Part shown: positions 21,301 to 35,487 of the stretch, one piece after another
Numbering within the stretch: the first letter of the stretch is position 1
Layout of the letters: every line of letters starts with the position of its first letter
Assembly: GCA_004352715.1 (NCBI GenBank)
Contig: SCFE01000056.1
Span: 1,362,891-1,426,890, forward strand
Length of the DNA: 64,000 nt
Reading direction: 5' to 3'
Source: Hofstenia miamia
Lineage: Eukaryota > Xenacoelomorpha > Acoela
Translations under genes and position numbers: made by a program
Notes under the pieces: model-generated
The model's database searches: none
What the model was told of the DNA's origin: nothing
Seen by the model: only the letters and a program-made list of their open reading frames with translations

Positions 21301-24300
21301 CATAGTTGATTACCATCTAAATGAGATTCTATACACATCAATATATTGTCGGTAATTTTGTCTCGAACACTTCGCATTTTGTTTTTATAGCATGAAAACC
21401 GTAGCATTAAGCGTACACAATTTATTAATCCACAATGCCCACAATCATCATGCATTGCAATACCTGCCATATTGTTGGTTTTGTATTACCTATACACATT
21501 ATTGATTGGATGAACACATTCAGTGTCATTATATGCACTCAACAATTGTGCACAATGGTAGATTGACCTAAACAGTAGTTACCCAAATTCGTAATATTGT
21601 TATTAACATCATCGTACAGAACACATCTATATTATTTGAATTCATCAATACACTCATTGAGAACGCAAAATTTATGATGAAAGAAATTTTGAGCATGACA
21701 AATTTCTACCTTCGAAGATTTGATGCATTTTCTCAATGAATATGGACTTGATGACATTTTTGATAATAGGTGTGGTAGATGGCAGTATAGCAATACTTTT
21801 TCCAAAGCCAAGGCAGGCAGTACACGTTTGACTCTTGTGATCTCCTATTACCTACGGTCTCGTATTCTGTAGACCTACTCTATTGCAATAATTATACTCC
21901 TTATTTTGGAGCTATATGAACAAAGTATGATAGACACTTAATAACTTTACTTTTTTGCAAAAATGCTGGAGGTTTGAATAATTTAAGATATGAAAGTACA
22001 CGAATTTTCTTGAAATGTAAAGTAGATATATTTCAAATACTCTTATGATTCTATATGCACATTATTAGATACAATGTTGAGATATATTGTGTCAAACTAC
22101 TAACAATTTGCAAAAATAATTTGTTTGTTGTGTTTACAATTATATTTACTTCAGTGGAACTATAATCATTTAAGCTAATATGGCTTGCAAAATATTAATA
22201 AAATATTGGTGAAAAGAGCAGAATTAGTATTGTTTGAATTTTCAGCTTTGACATCAGACAATAAATTATTATCCATTATCATATTAACTCCTCAGTTTAT
22301 TGCTTGTATTTTATATAGTTAAGTGATCAGATAATATGCTAAAGCGTTTAGCTAAACGAAATAAATTGCCGCCTTTGACACCGTACAGGTAATAATTAAA
22401 ATTTCAGTAATAAGTGCTAAAACTGTCGAACTCATTTGTATGGTACACATCTATAAATTACACTTAAGGTAGCAAATATATTGATAGTAAAAATGCAAAT
22501 GATTGATAAATTTCTATATCAATTTATTTGATCATTTTTCAAATAGCATTGCCAGAAAGTTTTTTATTTTTATAAATTAAGTGATTAATCTTAGAAATTC
22601 TCATACGAACCCGTTATCAATATGCTTCTAAAGGCCTTCTTTTGTTCCAGACTTCTTTTACAGAAATTACAATGAAGGAATTTTATGGGATACATGTAAT
22701 AGTCTAAGTGCAACTCGTTAAATGATGTTCGATCATTGTTTGGAAGTTGTTGTAATGAACGACAGCCATTATTTGGATTATTATATTAACAATTATATAT
22801 ACATATATATGTATATATATATAAATTATCAAGTTGATGAAATATCATTTTAATGTTTCAACCTTTACCACTGTAATTTTTCAATTTGTATTATGTTATT
22901 CTTACTAGTATTTTCTTAGCAAATATTTTGCTGGCTATAGAAAAGTTGCAGATTCAAGAGCTAAAGAAGATACGTGCACTCACACCAAGATACAACATAA
23001 ATTTCGACTAGTAAAAATTGTCTGAAAGTTTACTCTAGTTGCATAATGTTTTGCAAATTATACTTTTATCTGAATAATACATGTTTCATATAAAAACAGA
23101 AAATATCTTGCTAAAAATACTTATTCATTTTAGACGAGATCAATATGTAAATGTTTTGGTAAATATAATTTTGTTTGTGATTATAGAGAATTAGAAAGGT
23201 AGTCTCCACCTGGCGATTCATGGATATTCTAGCGTCGCCAAAGGATTCTATTATCATACATTGCATTGGAGAAACTTTACTTTTTCTCATCAAACATGAA
23301 AATTTGAAAAGGAATCTGTATTGAATAGGTTACCTTAGAAACATAGAAAATGTATGATTTGCAAAATTTACTTTTCAAATATTTAAGAGAAGAAAAAATC
23401 TTGAACTTGATTTAATTACCAAAACCAAGGGCAGTTAATAGTGCATGATATCTCTGTGACCAGAAAAAAAATACTAGAGATTTGTCTTGTTTGCTCTTCA
23501 AATTAGATTTGCTCTTGTGAAATATTAATGCGACGTTTACCATTTTGTATATTTCCTTTTATCGCTACGCGGAATCTCTAACCTATACGGACGTTATGCA
23601 ACATGAACAATACATGTAGAGCTACAATCATGAGTGATCATCATATAATGCTGTCCTATAGACTGTTTTCTTTTACTTCTTTTACGGTAGACACACGAAG
23701 AGAGAGTAAAAACTGATGAAATTAAGCATTTTTTCTAGTTATTTTAGTGCAAGTTCTCATAATTGCGGATATTTGTGTTACAAAAAACCAGAGTTTTCCA
23801 CTTTGAATTTCATAATTATTCATGACTGAATAATTAAAAAAATATGATAGTAATTAATAAAATTTTCCGCATCTTTGAGTACGATAGAAAATTTTTCGGG
23901 AGTGAGGTATAGAATGAATATTGATGTTTGTTTACAGAGTGAAAATCAGAGAATTTGTCGACTCTTCAGTATGTTATAATACCAGAAATTTTGCCAAATG
24001 AAATTTCTCAAAACTCACATCAAGTGCTAATCTAATAATAGTTAACAGAAAAGAATTTTCAAAATTCTATGTTAGTAGTCCAAGTGAGAGACGGCTCAGT
24101 CCTTTGGTGTTCAAACAAATTACCTTTGAACTTAATTATAAATACATTTACTTAATGTACCTCCTGTGAATATTTGGAATTTCAAATCGAATAGAATAAT
24201 TCAATCCTCAAATATTCCAATAATTCTATTATTAAGGCCATACAGCAAAACACAACAAGTTCAATGCTAAAGTATTTTATTGACATTACAGACTGAGAGG

Positions 24301-24600
24301 TTGCAAATTCTTTTTAGTATATATAAAAAATCATGGAGCTCATTTAAAGCATATATATATATATCGCCCTTCGAGTTGACTTTCTTAAGTTCGAATCTAG
24401 TTAGAATTCTCTTAGACAAGGTACCGGTATATATAACTATACTACATGTTGAACAACCCTGTCGAAATATTGGCCTACCAAAGAAATGCAGCATGTTAAG
24501 CTAAATAACAAGCAACCAATTTAAGAATAATGGTGAAAGGTACAAGGATTTCCCGAAATTTCAGGCAAAAATTGATGTAAAAGGATGTCAAAAAAAACTA
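18350..24600. other. A+T-rich intronic stretch, no recognised feature
   Basis: Read on both strands. Open frames at 18439-18624, 20509-20718, 21279-21470, 23111-23293 and 24267-24504 lack family motifs and mostly overlap on opposite strands. Only short TA-rich palindromes (22797-22822) stand out. Confidence 0.6.
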
Positions 24601-24609
24601 ATATTAGGT

Positions 24610-24705
24610 TGGATTCGAATACTCGAAATGTAGAAGTGAGTTTTTCGACCTCGAGTCGAGTATTCGAACTCAGCTCGAATTTCGAGTACTCGCAGTTTGA
24701 GAATT
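24610..24705. repeat. TTCGAGTACTCG-rich repeat, copy 1
   Basis: A cluster of palindrome-like words (gattcgaatactcgaaat, cctcgagtcgagtattcgaa, aatttcgagtactcgcag). The same aatttcgagtactcg word recurs at 42283-42297, next to a GGGCCC end. It probably is the terminal part of a short hAT-like element, judged only from word content. Confidence 0.5.
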
Positions 24706-27502
24706 AAAAAGTGACACAATCTATAGAAGGATATTACTGCACACACTGTAAATTATGAAGTATAATTTTGTTGATTTTATTAAAACTTTAACTAAACTGC
24801 ATGACATCTGTTTACGTGACAGGCAAGTGATAAATTAACAGCGTCAACTAATTCTGAGTAACGCTATATTGAACAATTGTCTGCATTTCTGTTAAATTGG
24901 AATGGTTTGATATATTTTTACAACATACTGGTTGTTAGTAAGATTCAGAACTTAGATTATCAAATGTTAAGTTGCTTTTAAATGTTCCTGCTTTTATCAA
25001 CAACTAACACTCGTCAACAGCGATTATTTTGTTGGGGTGAAAATTCTTATTTCTGGTAGTTTTGATAGTCGTGAATGTGATGGGCTCCTTAGTTTGTCAG
25101 GACAGTTCAGATTTTTCAGGAAAACTAATTCAGGTGAAATATAAAATGCGAAAATTGGAAAATTGCTTAAAATTATGAAAAAGTCAGTGAATAAACTTAC
25201 TGGGACAGGAAATTCCATTTGTGGTTATTTTGCGTCTTGAAAGCAATGGAGCTAATCATTTTGTCGACTTATGTCAAATATTTGACAAAACAATTCTTTA
25301 AATAATATGGACATATATGAAAAGTTGACTACAATTGAAAATTTGCAGGAAAATAATATGTAGAAGTTTAAGTAGGTTTGTATGCGTTTCAAGTGTTCCA
25401 AATATGACATAGTGCGATAAATTTAAATAACAGAGGTGAGATACTTTAAACTAAGCTATTCAAATCTTATAACAAATGAGAAAATCAACATTATCAAAAT
25501 TAAAGTTGAGATAAAGATGATATTCGTTTATTTAACTTTTTTGATAATGTTCCACCAAAATATTTATCTTGGCCAAGAGCTGAGGTCCGGGTCAATTTGA
25601 TTGTGATAGTCTATTGTTGACATCATGATATTATAAATAAAAACTCAATATCACTTGAATATTTAAATGAAAGCTCATTAGATTTTTAATAGTGTTAATT
25701 TGAATTAGAGAATAACATATTTTATGAAGACCCATAGTAGTCACTTGGAAATTTTACTATTTGAATTGGGTGTGATCCCAGTCAACTTAAGTTGGTTGTG
25801 GCATGATTCAGAGTATGGATTGAGCATACTAAAGTAAAGGCTGCAGGCAGACCCGATTAATGTAGATCATGGGCTTGGACCTGCCCAAAAATATTCATAC
25901 AGGCTATTGGCTGGACCATGGTGGACCAAACTTAATTGAACTCCGAGCAGAAGTAAAACCAAAATTTTTACTTAATGTTGAGAAAAAGCATATTTGATAT
26001 AATTTCTTTGTTTTGGAGCGTGTACTCATCTAATTAAAAAGAGAGCACTATGTTATGAATACCCAGCCGTCGCATAGAGCATTTACAATTGAACAAACTC
26101 CAAAACAATTTCGCAGAATTTTTACTGTTCCTTCGAGGATAATTTTAAAATAAAATCCCGAATAAGACAGTTCGCCGTGAACCATAATATTTGGACAGAT
26201 TTTTGGCGACTTTTTCGATGCATCTGAGAAAAGCGTCCTAAAAACTGTAAATTCACGAAGTTTTTTCAAAACTCGGTTGTTTTTTTAATGCAAATCTGTG
26301 ATATTCGTTACAATTTTCGACAGTTTTTCCTTTATATCTAAACAATGACCGATGCACTTTCAAACGATGAATAGAAATGCCAGTTCTTTCTGTGAGTTAG
26401 TGAGCAATGACTCATCCATAGAAAATGAGACTTCTCAAACCTAAGTTTGTCAATCTGTGCTTTTCATACCTCGAAATTTCCACAGGACGGTCGCTTCCAA
26501 ATTTTCTTTTAAGTGATCCTCCACTTTCAAGATCTCTTTAGAGTTTCTGTAGAATGTATTCTGGAATGCCTGATGCTGTGTATGACAATTTAGAATCATG
26601 GATGTCATGTGATATTGAAACGTACTATGCAAAGAGGAAGTAACGCAGTAAAATAAATTTAATTGCTTGCAGTACGACTTGCGTTTACAAAATACACTTG
26701 CGATGTGTTAGCTGAATCGAATTCGTGAACAGCACATTTCTAGGTGTATTAGACACACGCTGTTGGCAAATTTTGGATTGACAAAAAGACTTTAAAAATT
26801 TTTATCAATCAAATAATATACATTGCTCTGAATTCTACATTCAATTTTGAAATTTTTGGGAGCATCACTTGAAGCAGCCATATTTCTAAGTCTAATGTTA
26901 TTGAAGATAATCGGAAACCTACAAGGAATTTTAAAATTCGGTTCAAAAGTACTGCGATGACTAACTTAAAGTATACAATCCTGCTATAATTAAAAAGTTT
27001 TAAAATGTAAATTTTTATATAAGGCTTATAATTTTAATATATTACGTTTAAATTGAGCATAGATCGCTTAGCAGATAGAATTTTCCAGGTAAATTAAGTT
27101 CAACCAGTTATAGGAATAAAATGTTAGGAAGTGATATTCACTGGTTAAAACTTGCAATCAGCAAACACCTGACTAAGTCAAAATATATAGTTAGTATTAA
27201 TTTGAGATTCTTTAATAAATGGGTAGGGATTTCATTAAAAACTTTTGGTTCATTAGAGTTGGGAAGAAAGGAAGAGTAAATGAAATTTTGAATGGAGATA
27301 TATATTTTGCAGTTAAATAAATATGCACGTTTCGGAAAAAGGAAAACGACAATTTTAACGATGATCTGTCATCTTCAACACTTGCAGCTGTTAGTATTAA
27401 ATTGCTAGCTTTGTTGTTGGTTTTGATACCAGCCCAGAAATCGTTTAGTTATTAGCAAAAAAGTAATTTTGTGTCCCACAAAATAATTCAATTTAGTAAA
27501 AC
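24706..27502. other. A+T-rich intronic stretch
   Basis: No gene is recognised. The region 26040-26640 has slightly more complex sequence and minus open frames at 26048-26269 and 26450-26632, but no motif identifies them. A decayed repeat is possible. Confidence 0.5.
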
Positions 27503-27503
27503 T

Positions 27504-27550
<47 letters not shown>
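27503..27550. repeat. (TA)n array
   Basis: TA array directly left of the transposase fragment that begins tcagggtgtt at 27551. Confidence 0.95.
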
Positions 27551-27553
<3 letters not shown>

Positions 27554-27878
27554 GGGTGTTTTTTAAGAAGGTTACAAAATAATCTTCCCCTAATCTACCA
27601 TTTTTAACACATGTTCAAAAATAAAAATTCCACCATTTTCTTCCATAACAGCTTCCAGTCGTTTCAAAAAATGGTCAATGGAATGCTTGTTATTGCCTCC
27701 TTGATACGGGCAACCAATTCTTCCTGGAATAAGAATGCTTGCATAACACAGTGTTTGGATACTCCCATCCATTTTGTCTGAATGGAAAGGGGTTTCATGG
27801 TATGCTATTGGCTTAGCTGCAGACCAAATCACGCAGTTCTTAGTGCTGACATGCATTCATCCACACGCTCCGACTTTT
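27551..27878 (-). pseudogene. 3' fragment of a Tc1/mariner-superfamily transposon
   Basis: The left end reads cagggtgttttttaagaagg, like the terminal repeats of many Tc1/mariner-superfamily elements. The minus frame 27856-27590 ends with NNKHSIDHFLKRLEAVMEEN followed by GGIFIFEHVLK and a stop. 'RLxAVxxxxGGhxEHxLK' is the usual C-terminal end of one group of these transposases. The catalytic domain is absent. Both edges are (TA)n arrays (27503-27550 and 27879-27900), so the fragment is embedded in, or truncated by, TA arrays. Confidence 0.55.
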
Positions 27879-27900
27879 ATATATATATATATATATATAT
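27879..27900. repeat. (TA)n array
   Basis: TA array bordering the transposase fragment on its right side. Confidence 0.95.
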
Positions 27901-30478
27901 TCAGGTTGTAGCCTAGTATTGAATATAGAATATATACAATCTATATTATACATCTTAAACAAAATTTCACATCAAAATCAGCCAATTTACTTCAAGCTAT
28001 ATTGTGTAATCTTCTTATTTATTTTATACTTTAAATGTTTTATAAAATCAATCTAGGTATTTTTCGAATTCAAAATATAATTTATTATCATATCGATTTC
28101 ACTATTCCTTCACTCGAGAATTTTAGATTTTTTACATTGATTAAAACTTAAGATTGAAAAATGAATATTTGGAAAGAAAATGCTCAAAAAGCATAAATTT
28201 AGCAATCATTTAGTTACTGTGGTAAAGCAATGATTCAGGAAATAATGCTCCTTGCATTTTTAAATTATTTTTCTAATGGATCCGCACAACTGATGTTCTA
28301 CAACTAAGAAGAATAATAGAAAAACAAAATTTACTTTTAAACCTTAGTAAGTGTTTTTATACTGTATTGTAACTTACAAAGGTTGCAAATATAAAATTAT
28401 ATTATTATATTTAGTACTTTCAGAAACTAACTTTCACTGTTTACGGAAAGAAGTAAGAGATTTTGCTAAGAAAAAATTACTGTTGTTTTATAACCACCTC
28501 TTCATATTCTGAAATTGAAGACTTCTATGTAATCAACAAAGTTATTGATGCTTGTTTCTTTACATACACGTTTAGTCATAATTTAAAATGTGCTTTAAAA
28601 TGTATTTGTTCCACTTAGCGGTATATCTTTAAGCGTAAGATATGTAAATGATACTGAGTTATATTTATTCCCTAAATCGAAGATATAGATACTAGAAACT
28701 TTTTTTATTGAAAATAAATTTACTCAATTAAATCTAAAATCTCTCCATTGACAGCAAACATACAATTTTTGTCGTTTACATGACATTTCATGTAGCCAAG
28801 TGCAGATTAAAATGGAGCGAACGAACTTTTGTTATACTTCAATTAAGTTCTGCAAGCTGTAAGTTGAATTGAATTATCATGTTTTCTACTTAAGTTAATA
28901 AAATTTGAAGTAGACATGATAATAATTCCCAGCAAACCTTTAACTTAATTTTTCCTGATTTGATAATGCGCCCGAAGTAATTCACATTTTCCGTTCTTTT
29001 CTCTCTAACTAAAAGCAAAATTATGTGGCAATTATTAATTAGGTATTATTCAAGAAAGATAATTCGTCTTTACTATTTTTTATAGATTCTCGATTTCTTT
29101 CATTCATTTTGACTTTTGCAGTGTTTCATAAATGAGAATTTTTTAAGTATATGATAATTTATGAATTCCTCAAAGAGGATGGTTTTAATGTATTTAATAT
29201 ATTGTTTATTAACCAATTTTGATAAGAATATTCTTTCAACGTCAAAATAATATTAAAAAATCCAGTTTACAGTTACATATTTATTTATTGTAGCTAATTC
29301 GTTTTTTCATTCCAGAAGTTTGCGTTAAAGTGAAAAGAAATTCGATTATATTTCAAAAAATTGTTTTATAATATGTTGGTGTTTTGAAGTAATATTTTTA
29401 TCAACAAGATCACGAACATTTACATGCTGCAAAGCATCAATGATGGCAATGGGAGATGCATGGGACCAGATATTTTTGGCCCTGTTCCCAGTACTAAACT
29501 GTTTCTTTGGGCTGGTCCTGAAAAATTGAGTGCTGGTCGCTGTTTGGTCCATGCAGCTACACGCGTCATCAAATTTACTAACAGAGATCAGGCTAGATAT
29601 AATTTAGTTTTCACAACGCAAATAAAACTAAATATAACAAATTAAAATATTGTTACTGAGCCTTAACACACACAAGTCATTATGAATTTTATAATAATTG
29701 TATTGGCTTTAAATACATGAAGTTCTTAATCCTTAAGATGTTTGGGTAACACTTATTGATTTTATGCAGATATAGATATGCGTCTTGAAACTGTTGATCC
29801 CGTTCCCGTCCCTTATTTTGCCTGAAATACTATTTTTGTTACTGACATCTTGTATTAATACTTAACCGACCAGAAGTGGGATCAGGACCAGGTACCAGCC
29901 AGCACAACTCTAGAAGCAATACAAATATCTAATACTATATATATACATAAACTATTTAAGTAGTATGCTGAAAGCTATATTTAACATATTTTATGTTACT
30001 AACTATATAGGTTTACATAGGTACATAAATAATATATTATAATACATGTTAATTATATATATATATATATATATGGAAAATTCGAAACCTCGAAACCAGA
30101 TCGATAATAGTTTGAATGGTTTTTTCTCAAGTTTTGGCCTTAAATATCAAAGAATCCATTGCCCGTTGGCTAGTAATACAAAAAGCAATTAATAATTGGA
30201 TATAGAAGCATGTTACAAACAACCTTAAGTTAATTGATTCACTGTTTTATGGAAAATTATTGTTTAAGCTAAGACAAGCTTTAATTAAGCTTATTGTACA
30301 TATATACATGTACTTTGAAACTTGAGCCAAAGTGTGTGCAAATATACACATGAATTATTTTACTAACTAAAACTATTTTTTATATTTTTCCTTAAATATT
30401 TATAATAACCACATAAAACTATGCTTAAGTACTACCAGAAATAATTTTTGCAATAATAATTGCATTGGAACATCTGAA

Positions 30479-30514
<36 letters not shown>

Positions 30515-31500
30515 GTGTGTGTGTGAATGAATATGTTGAATAAATTCAGTGTAGGCTAAAGAGAAAATGAACAGCTCCATAAATGAATTATGTATTGTAT
30601 AAAGCTTAACAATATTCAAGCTCATAAGTTGATGAACTTTAGTTGGTTTTAATCCTAATGTTTTGTAAAAAATGTTAGATGATTAAATATGAATGGTAAG
30701 ACATAAAACCTATTAATATTTCAGAGTGACACAAATAACGAAAATTTATAAGGCAATTTGTATTCATTTCCATAAGCACCGTCTTAATATACAAGGCGAC
30801 ATCAACGAATAAATGATGCTTTTATACTTTGAAATTTTCACCCTAGTATATGACTGCGTCTAATGTGATAAGCGTCAGGAAAACCATATTTTCTGACAAG
30901 ATAAGAATATGAAGACAATATTTGGTATAAGTTAATCTTCTTTGTATGACTGTTAAAGATAAACTGCTCTGAATATTGGAAGTTAGTTTTCTAATCGCTT
31001 AAATTTGCTACGTCATTGCAATTTTATGAAATTTAGAAAATTATATATAATCATTTTTTAACCCAACAAAAAATATCCTACATTTAAAACGAGTTTAATT
31101 GTGAATTATCTAGAATCACCCAATCATTGGTAAAGTCCAAATTTCAACCTTAAATAATAGGAGTTACATGTAATTCTTTAATCTGTTTTTGTTGTCTTGA
31201 TATTGTTCCGATAATTATTGTAAACGCTTAAGTTGTGGCTGCTATATATTCAATGTATTTTAGTATTCTATGTAGTTTATATAAATATATTCTGAATCAT
31301 AAATGTTTTTTAATTCAATAATAGATTCAATAATAAATAATGATCTTAAAATTTTCAACGTTGATATTAAAAGAACAAAATATACAAAATGTGCAGAATC
31401 TATTGAAATTAACAACATTGATATAACAAAGTTATTATATAAACAAATTAATCCAACTAAGTATTTATATTTATTTTAGATTTCATTCTATAATTTTAGT
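27901..31500. other. A+T-rich intronic stretch with short TA/GT arrays
   Basis: Contains (TA)n at 30053-30074 and 30480-30511, the latter followed by a short (GT)n at 30513-30526. The GC-richer patch 29440-29580 has open frames on both strands (29424-29645 plus, 29346-29552 minus) but no recognised protein. Nothing else supported. Confidence 0.55.
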
Positions 31501-31544
31501 GTAGTTTAAAAAATTGTAAAAATATTTTTGTCGCAATTTATTTG

Positions 31545-31575
31545 CTGATGATGATTATATAATATAATCGAAACG
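31545..31575 (+). ncRNA. Hammerhead-like motif of a Penelope-like element
   Basis: CTGATGA at 31545-31551 and GAAA at 31570-31573 enclose a perfect 8-bp stem (gattatat / atataatc) with a one-base apex, followed by ACGTT. The CUGAUGA-stem II-GAAAC order is the core of the hammerhead ribozymes known from Penelope-like elements, and a GIY-YIG fragment lies 110 bp downstream. One extra T separates CTGATGA from the stem, and stems I and III were not resolved. Self-cleavage is therefore only a possibility. Confidence 0.45.
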
Positions 31576-31597
31576 TTCAATGTGTTTACCCTTTAAA

Positions 31598-31599
<2 letters not shown>

Positions 31600-31680
<81 letters not shown>
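31600..31680. repeat. (TA)n array
   Basis: Interrupted TA array with embedded TACATATA/TGTATATA, between the hammerhead-like motif and the GIY-YIG fragment. Confidence 0.95.
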
Positions 31681-31683
31681 AAC

Positions 31684-31990
31684 AAGGTATGTCTACAAAC
31701 TAGGATTAAAGAACACCTTAAAGGCCACTTAAAATCTGAGATTTAATGACATTACCATTAACCAAAGTATGAAATTTTAATATCATAACTAAGACTAGTT
31801 ATGCCAAAATCGCCCAAGTAATTCTTATAAAAGAATGCAACATCAATCTATGAAGTATCCAAATACATCATTTAAACACTTTACATCTATTCTAATACCA
31901 TATTTAATATCCCTCAATTTTATTACTGTTGAAGCTATGATTATGTACCGAAATATGCCTGATTCTAAATAAAATTTATTTTTATATAGA
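31684..31990 (+). pseudogene. Penelope-like GIY-YIG remnant and 3' region
   Basis: The plus frame near 31687-31745 reads CLQTRIKEHLKGHLKSEI, aligning with KRIKEHLSGHLNRS of the fragment at 16.6 kb. This is the 'R..EH' half of the GIY-YIG domain. The sequence after it is stop-riddled. The YIG half has been lost and is replaced by the TA array. Same superfamily as the hairpin element at 16 kb but a different copy. Confidence 0.55.
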
Positions 31991-32028
31991 ATATGATAAG
32001 TCTTGGCAAATTATCATTTTATATATAT

Positions 32029-32224
32029 TGTGGTGGCAAATACCTAGGTATCATTATCGACCAGTTGCTGTTTTCGTATTTGCTATGTCTACTGGTGTAA
32101 CCAGATATTTGTAAATATTGTAGGAGAATCATTGTATATAAACCAATGAAACAATTGTTAATAGAGAATTAGTTAGAATTCGTTCTAATGTTCATGCACC
32201 TCCATGCACTCTACTGATGTCACA
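32029..32224 (+). repeat. Candidate solo LTR, 196 bp
   Basis: Begins TGTGGTGGCA and ends GATGTCACA, giving TG...CA termini with short inverted ends (TGTG/CACA). Inside, attgtatataaacc near 32131 looks like an LTR TATA box. The block is distinctly less A+T-rich than its surroundings and sits between TA tracts (a TATA tract on the left, an array at 32230-32262 on the right), which hides any target duplication. There is no internal retroviral-type sequence. It could also be another kind of short repeat. Confidence 0.4.

Positions 32225-32229
<5 letters not shown>

Positions 32230-32262
<33 letters not shown>
32230..32262. repeat. (TA)n array
   Basis: Pure TA array right of the solo-LTR candidate. 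Confidence 0.95.
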
Positions 32263-32264
<2 letters not shown>

Positions 32265-33395
32265 ACATTTGATGAATTTAGCTTCTTCATTATAGAGACA
32301 TTTGTAAATCATGCATATGAATGAGCTCAAACTATGATCCTGATTGCAGCATATATATAATATATATACATTTATGTTTAATATTTCGAAATATACATTA
32401 TTTAGTATACTAATCGTAAAACCTATAAATTATAATTTTTAAATGACAAAATAGATAACAATAAAATTAAATAGAATGTAACATTGTTTAATATCATTAA
32501 TTAATAATATCAAATTAGTATGTAAAAACGCTATTGTGCTGTTAGATGCCTTCTATATTTTCAATGCAGAATTGTAGCAGACATCTTGTTAATTATTGAA
32601 AATATTAAATTTCACAACCAGTTATTGTATTTATTAACAATATTTCCTTATTAGTTTTTTAAGCCGCTTAGTTGTCAAATTAAATGGCAGTAAGTTATTA
32701 AATTTTTCATCCCAACTCTGTTTTGTCGAACTATTTCCTAATTTATTGCTGATGAATTCATTAATGTCAAACAATTAAATTTCTATTCAGTTAGCACTTA
32801 AAAGATGCCTTCCCAAATGTTCGATATGGAAATATGTAATACCTTTTCGCAGAGAGCCTATACATTGTTGTTTTTAATGGAATCATAATAATTTTTTATA
32901 AATTTGGAAAGTACTTAGTTTTAATTTTAGATCGACCATTTTATATATATATATATATACTGCATCTATACATATTTTGCCTTAGAACATGGCACTAAGT
33001 TGTATTTAAAGCCTTTTTTCGAATTTTCCTTTATATTTAGCGCCAGTCACCAATGGTTTGAATACACCTAAATGAAAAAAATTTTCAGTATGTTATATTT
33101 ATACATATACAAATTTATTTGCCCTCCTATATGTAACTTCGTCACATTCATATAACATGTCTTCTCGAGATAAACTTATGAACAATTGTGAATAGATGTT
33201 TTTCCTTTATTTATATTGAAAGACTAAATGTTGTTTTGGCGACATAAAAACTATAGAATAGTAATCCGCTCTTTCAAAATATAAGTTAGATGTCAAATTG
33301 GTGCTACTTTCCTGTTTGCATTTATGTATGTGTCATGCATAGACTGGTTATATTTGTAATATACGAAATCAGCAATGGCAATTTTTAAGTAGATG

Positions 33396-33431
<36 letters not shown>

Positions 33432-35480
33432 ATGCAATACAATAAATATTGAGAAGACTCATATTTCTTAAGGCTATTACTAGATATTGCTCATGTTGTA
33501 ATTTTTTGTGCACATTGGTCAGATGTAATTCGAAATTTTTTGTTTTCGATATCAAAAGTTACCCAATATGTATCTTTCTTGTATTCAATAACATTGACAT
33601 ACCCTTTATTCACATTACAATAACAAATATTATCTTGCAGGTGACTTTTGTGATTCTGAAATTTCTGATTTGACTTGTTTTGAATTTTGAAAAAGCAATA
33701 TGTAAGCAACATCTGAAATAATGACATACATGAATGTTGAACCCATTCTTATGCAAATTCCCTATGTACGTTGATAATATGCATGCTTTCAATAAAATGT
33801 CATAAAATATTTCCATTAAAATTTTGGTCAACAGGCTCAGAAATTTTTGAAAATTGTTTAAACGTGTGTATATAAATTTAAGAGGTAATTTTTATCGTAA
33901 AGTTTTAATTGAAAACACTGAAAAATAAGTATTTTTGGAAATCAATATTTTGTATTTGACATTTAACAAAGGATTAATAGAAATAAATGTACTACCTATA
34001 AACATATTCCTAAAAAATTTGCTGAAAGTTTCTTGAAATAGGATGTAATAAATGGTGTATATTGAATATTAAGAATGCAATTGTAATGGTGATAATAATT
34101 TTTTCATCTTCTATATTGTATAGATTCTGAAATTTCTGTGTAGAAAAAATTTAAAATAAATATGTTTTTTTACATCAGAGTTTTTATGAACTTCACCATA
34201 CCCATCATCACTGATAACATCTCCATTTAAATTCCAAGGCATGACAAGTACTTAAAGATCTAAAGATAATTAATGACAAAATATGTTTCTTCTGATTTTG
34301 TATTAGAATTTGTGTTTCTTTTATGTTTCAAAGCGATTCAAGCAGTATTTTTCAACTTAAACTTTATCTCTCAAAGACGGATTTATAATGCAAATGAACC
34401 ATATCCGAATATGTCTAACCGTAAAATGAAAGATAAAAACATTAATAGTTCAAATTCTAACATAATTTTAAAAATAATACATCAAAATTTGGCGATTTCA
34501 TGGGCTCTCATATATGGAAATGTCAAAAAAATGAATTTTTTTAAGAGAATCTAGAAGTTTCAATAAACCTTATTCTAATTCAATCGAAATAGGTTTTACA
34601 AATACCCCTGAATTTTATTTTCAAATACATGTCATACTATAATTAGTGAATAATATGGAAAAATGGTTGAAACAATAACAGCTTTCAAAATAATGTAATT
34701 TGAAACTTGCTTTATTTGATAAAGATAATGGATTTAGAATTATGTATAAAAACGATTATAATACAAAAAATTATTAAAATTATGTTTGCCTTTGCATTAT
34801 ATATACATTTAGTTGTAATGCATTTTTATGTTGTTTATTAAAAGGTTCAATCATGTCTTAAAGACATCTACATATTGTATGAAAAAAAGATTTTATAAGG
34901 ATAATATTGATGTTTTTAGCCATTATTTAATTCCTTATGGTAATGACTGTTTATTAGCATTTATTTAGTCTTAAAAGACTTCCCTAAGCTAGTAAATACA
35001 TTTATTAGTGTCCATTATCTAATTCAATAATAATTTAGGAAATTGAATATAATTGATAAATCCTATTTTGTGAATACCATTAAAATTCTGTATGCTAGTT
35101 TATTGGGAAATTCGTAAAAGATGTTTTGATTTACTTAAAATTTGCATTGTTTATTCCTACTTAATTGCATAAATAAATTTCTGTTTTTGTTACAATGAGT
35201 GCATTCTTACTTCTGCTGAATTTGTGTTCATAATTTATATATCGGAGTTATTATCTTAGCAGAACTGGTTAATGTCTTACAGTTTTCTTCATTTCATGTT
35301 ACAATTACATGTGAAAAATTGCTTGGCATTTTGAATCACTGATTGTAAAAAAATATCTTGCCAATCATTTTATTTTCATACAAAATGCAATTTTCAAAAA
35401 CCATTAATTATTTCAAATCTGAAATATTATTTTAGAATCATATTTGGATTTATGACATTTATGTTGTAATTTATTCAATT
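32263..35480. other. A+T-rich intronic stretch
   Basis: Includes short (TA)n tracts at 32940-32960 and 33398-33428. The overlapping frames on both strands at 33449-33831 and the plus frame 34273-34554 show no recognisable domain. Confidence 0.6.
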
Positions 35481-35487
35481 AATAAGG

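Noticed and set aside
26048-26632. Two minus frames that could be a processed gene copy
   Set aside because: No family motif visible; frames discontinuous. A translated search would be needed to reconsider.
33449-33831. Three overlapping open frames on both strands
   Set aside because: Mutually overlapping, A+T-driven, no motif; typical chance frames.
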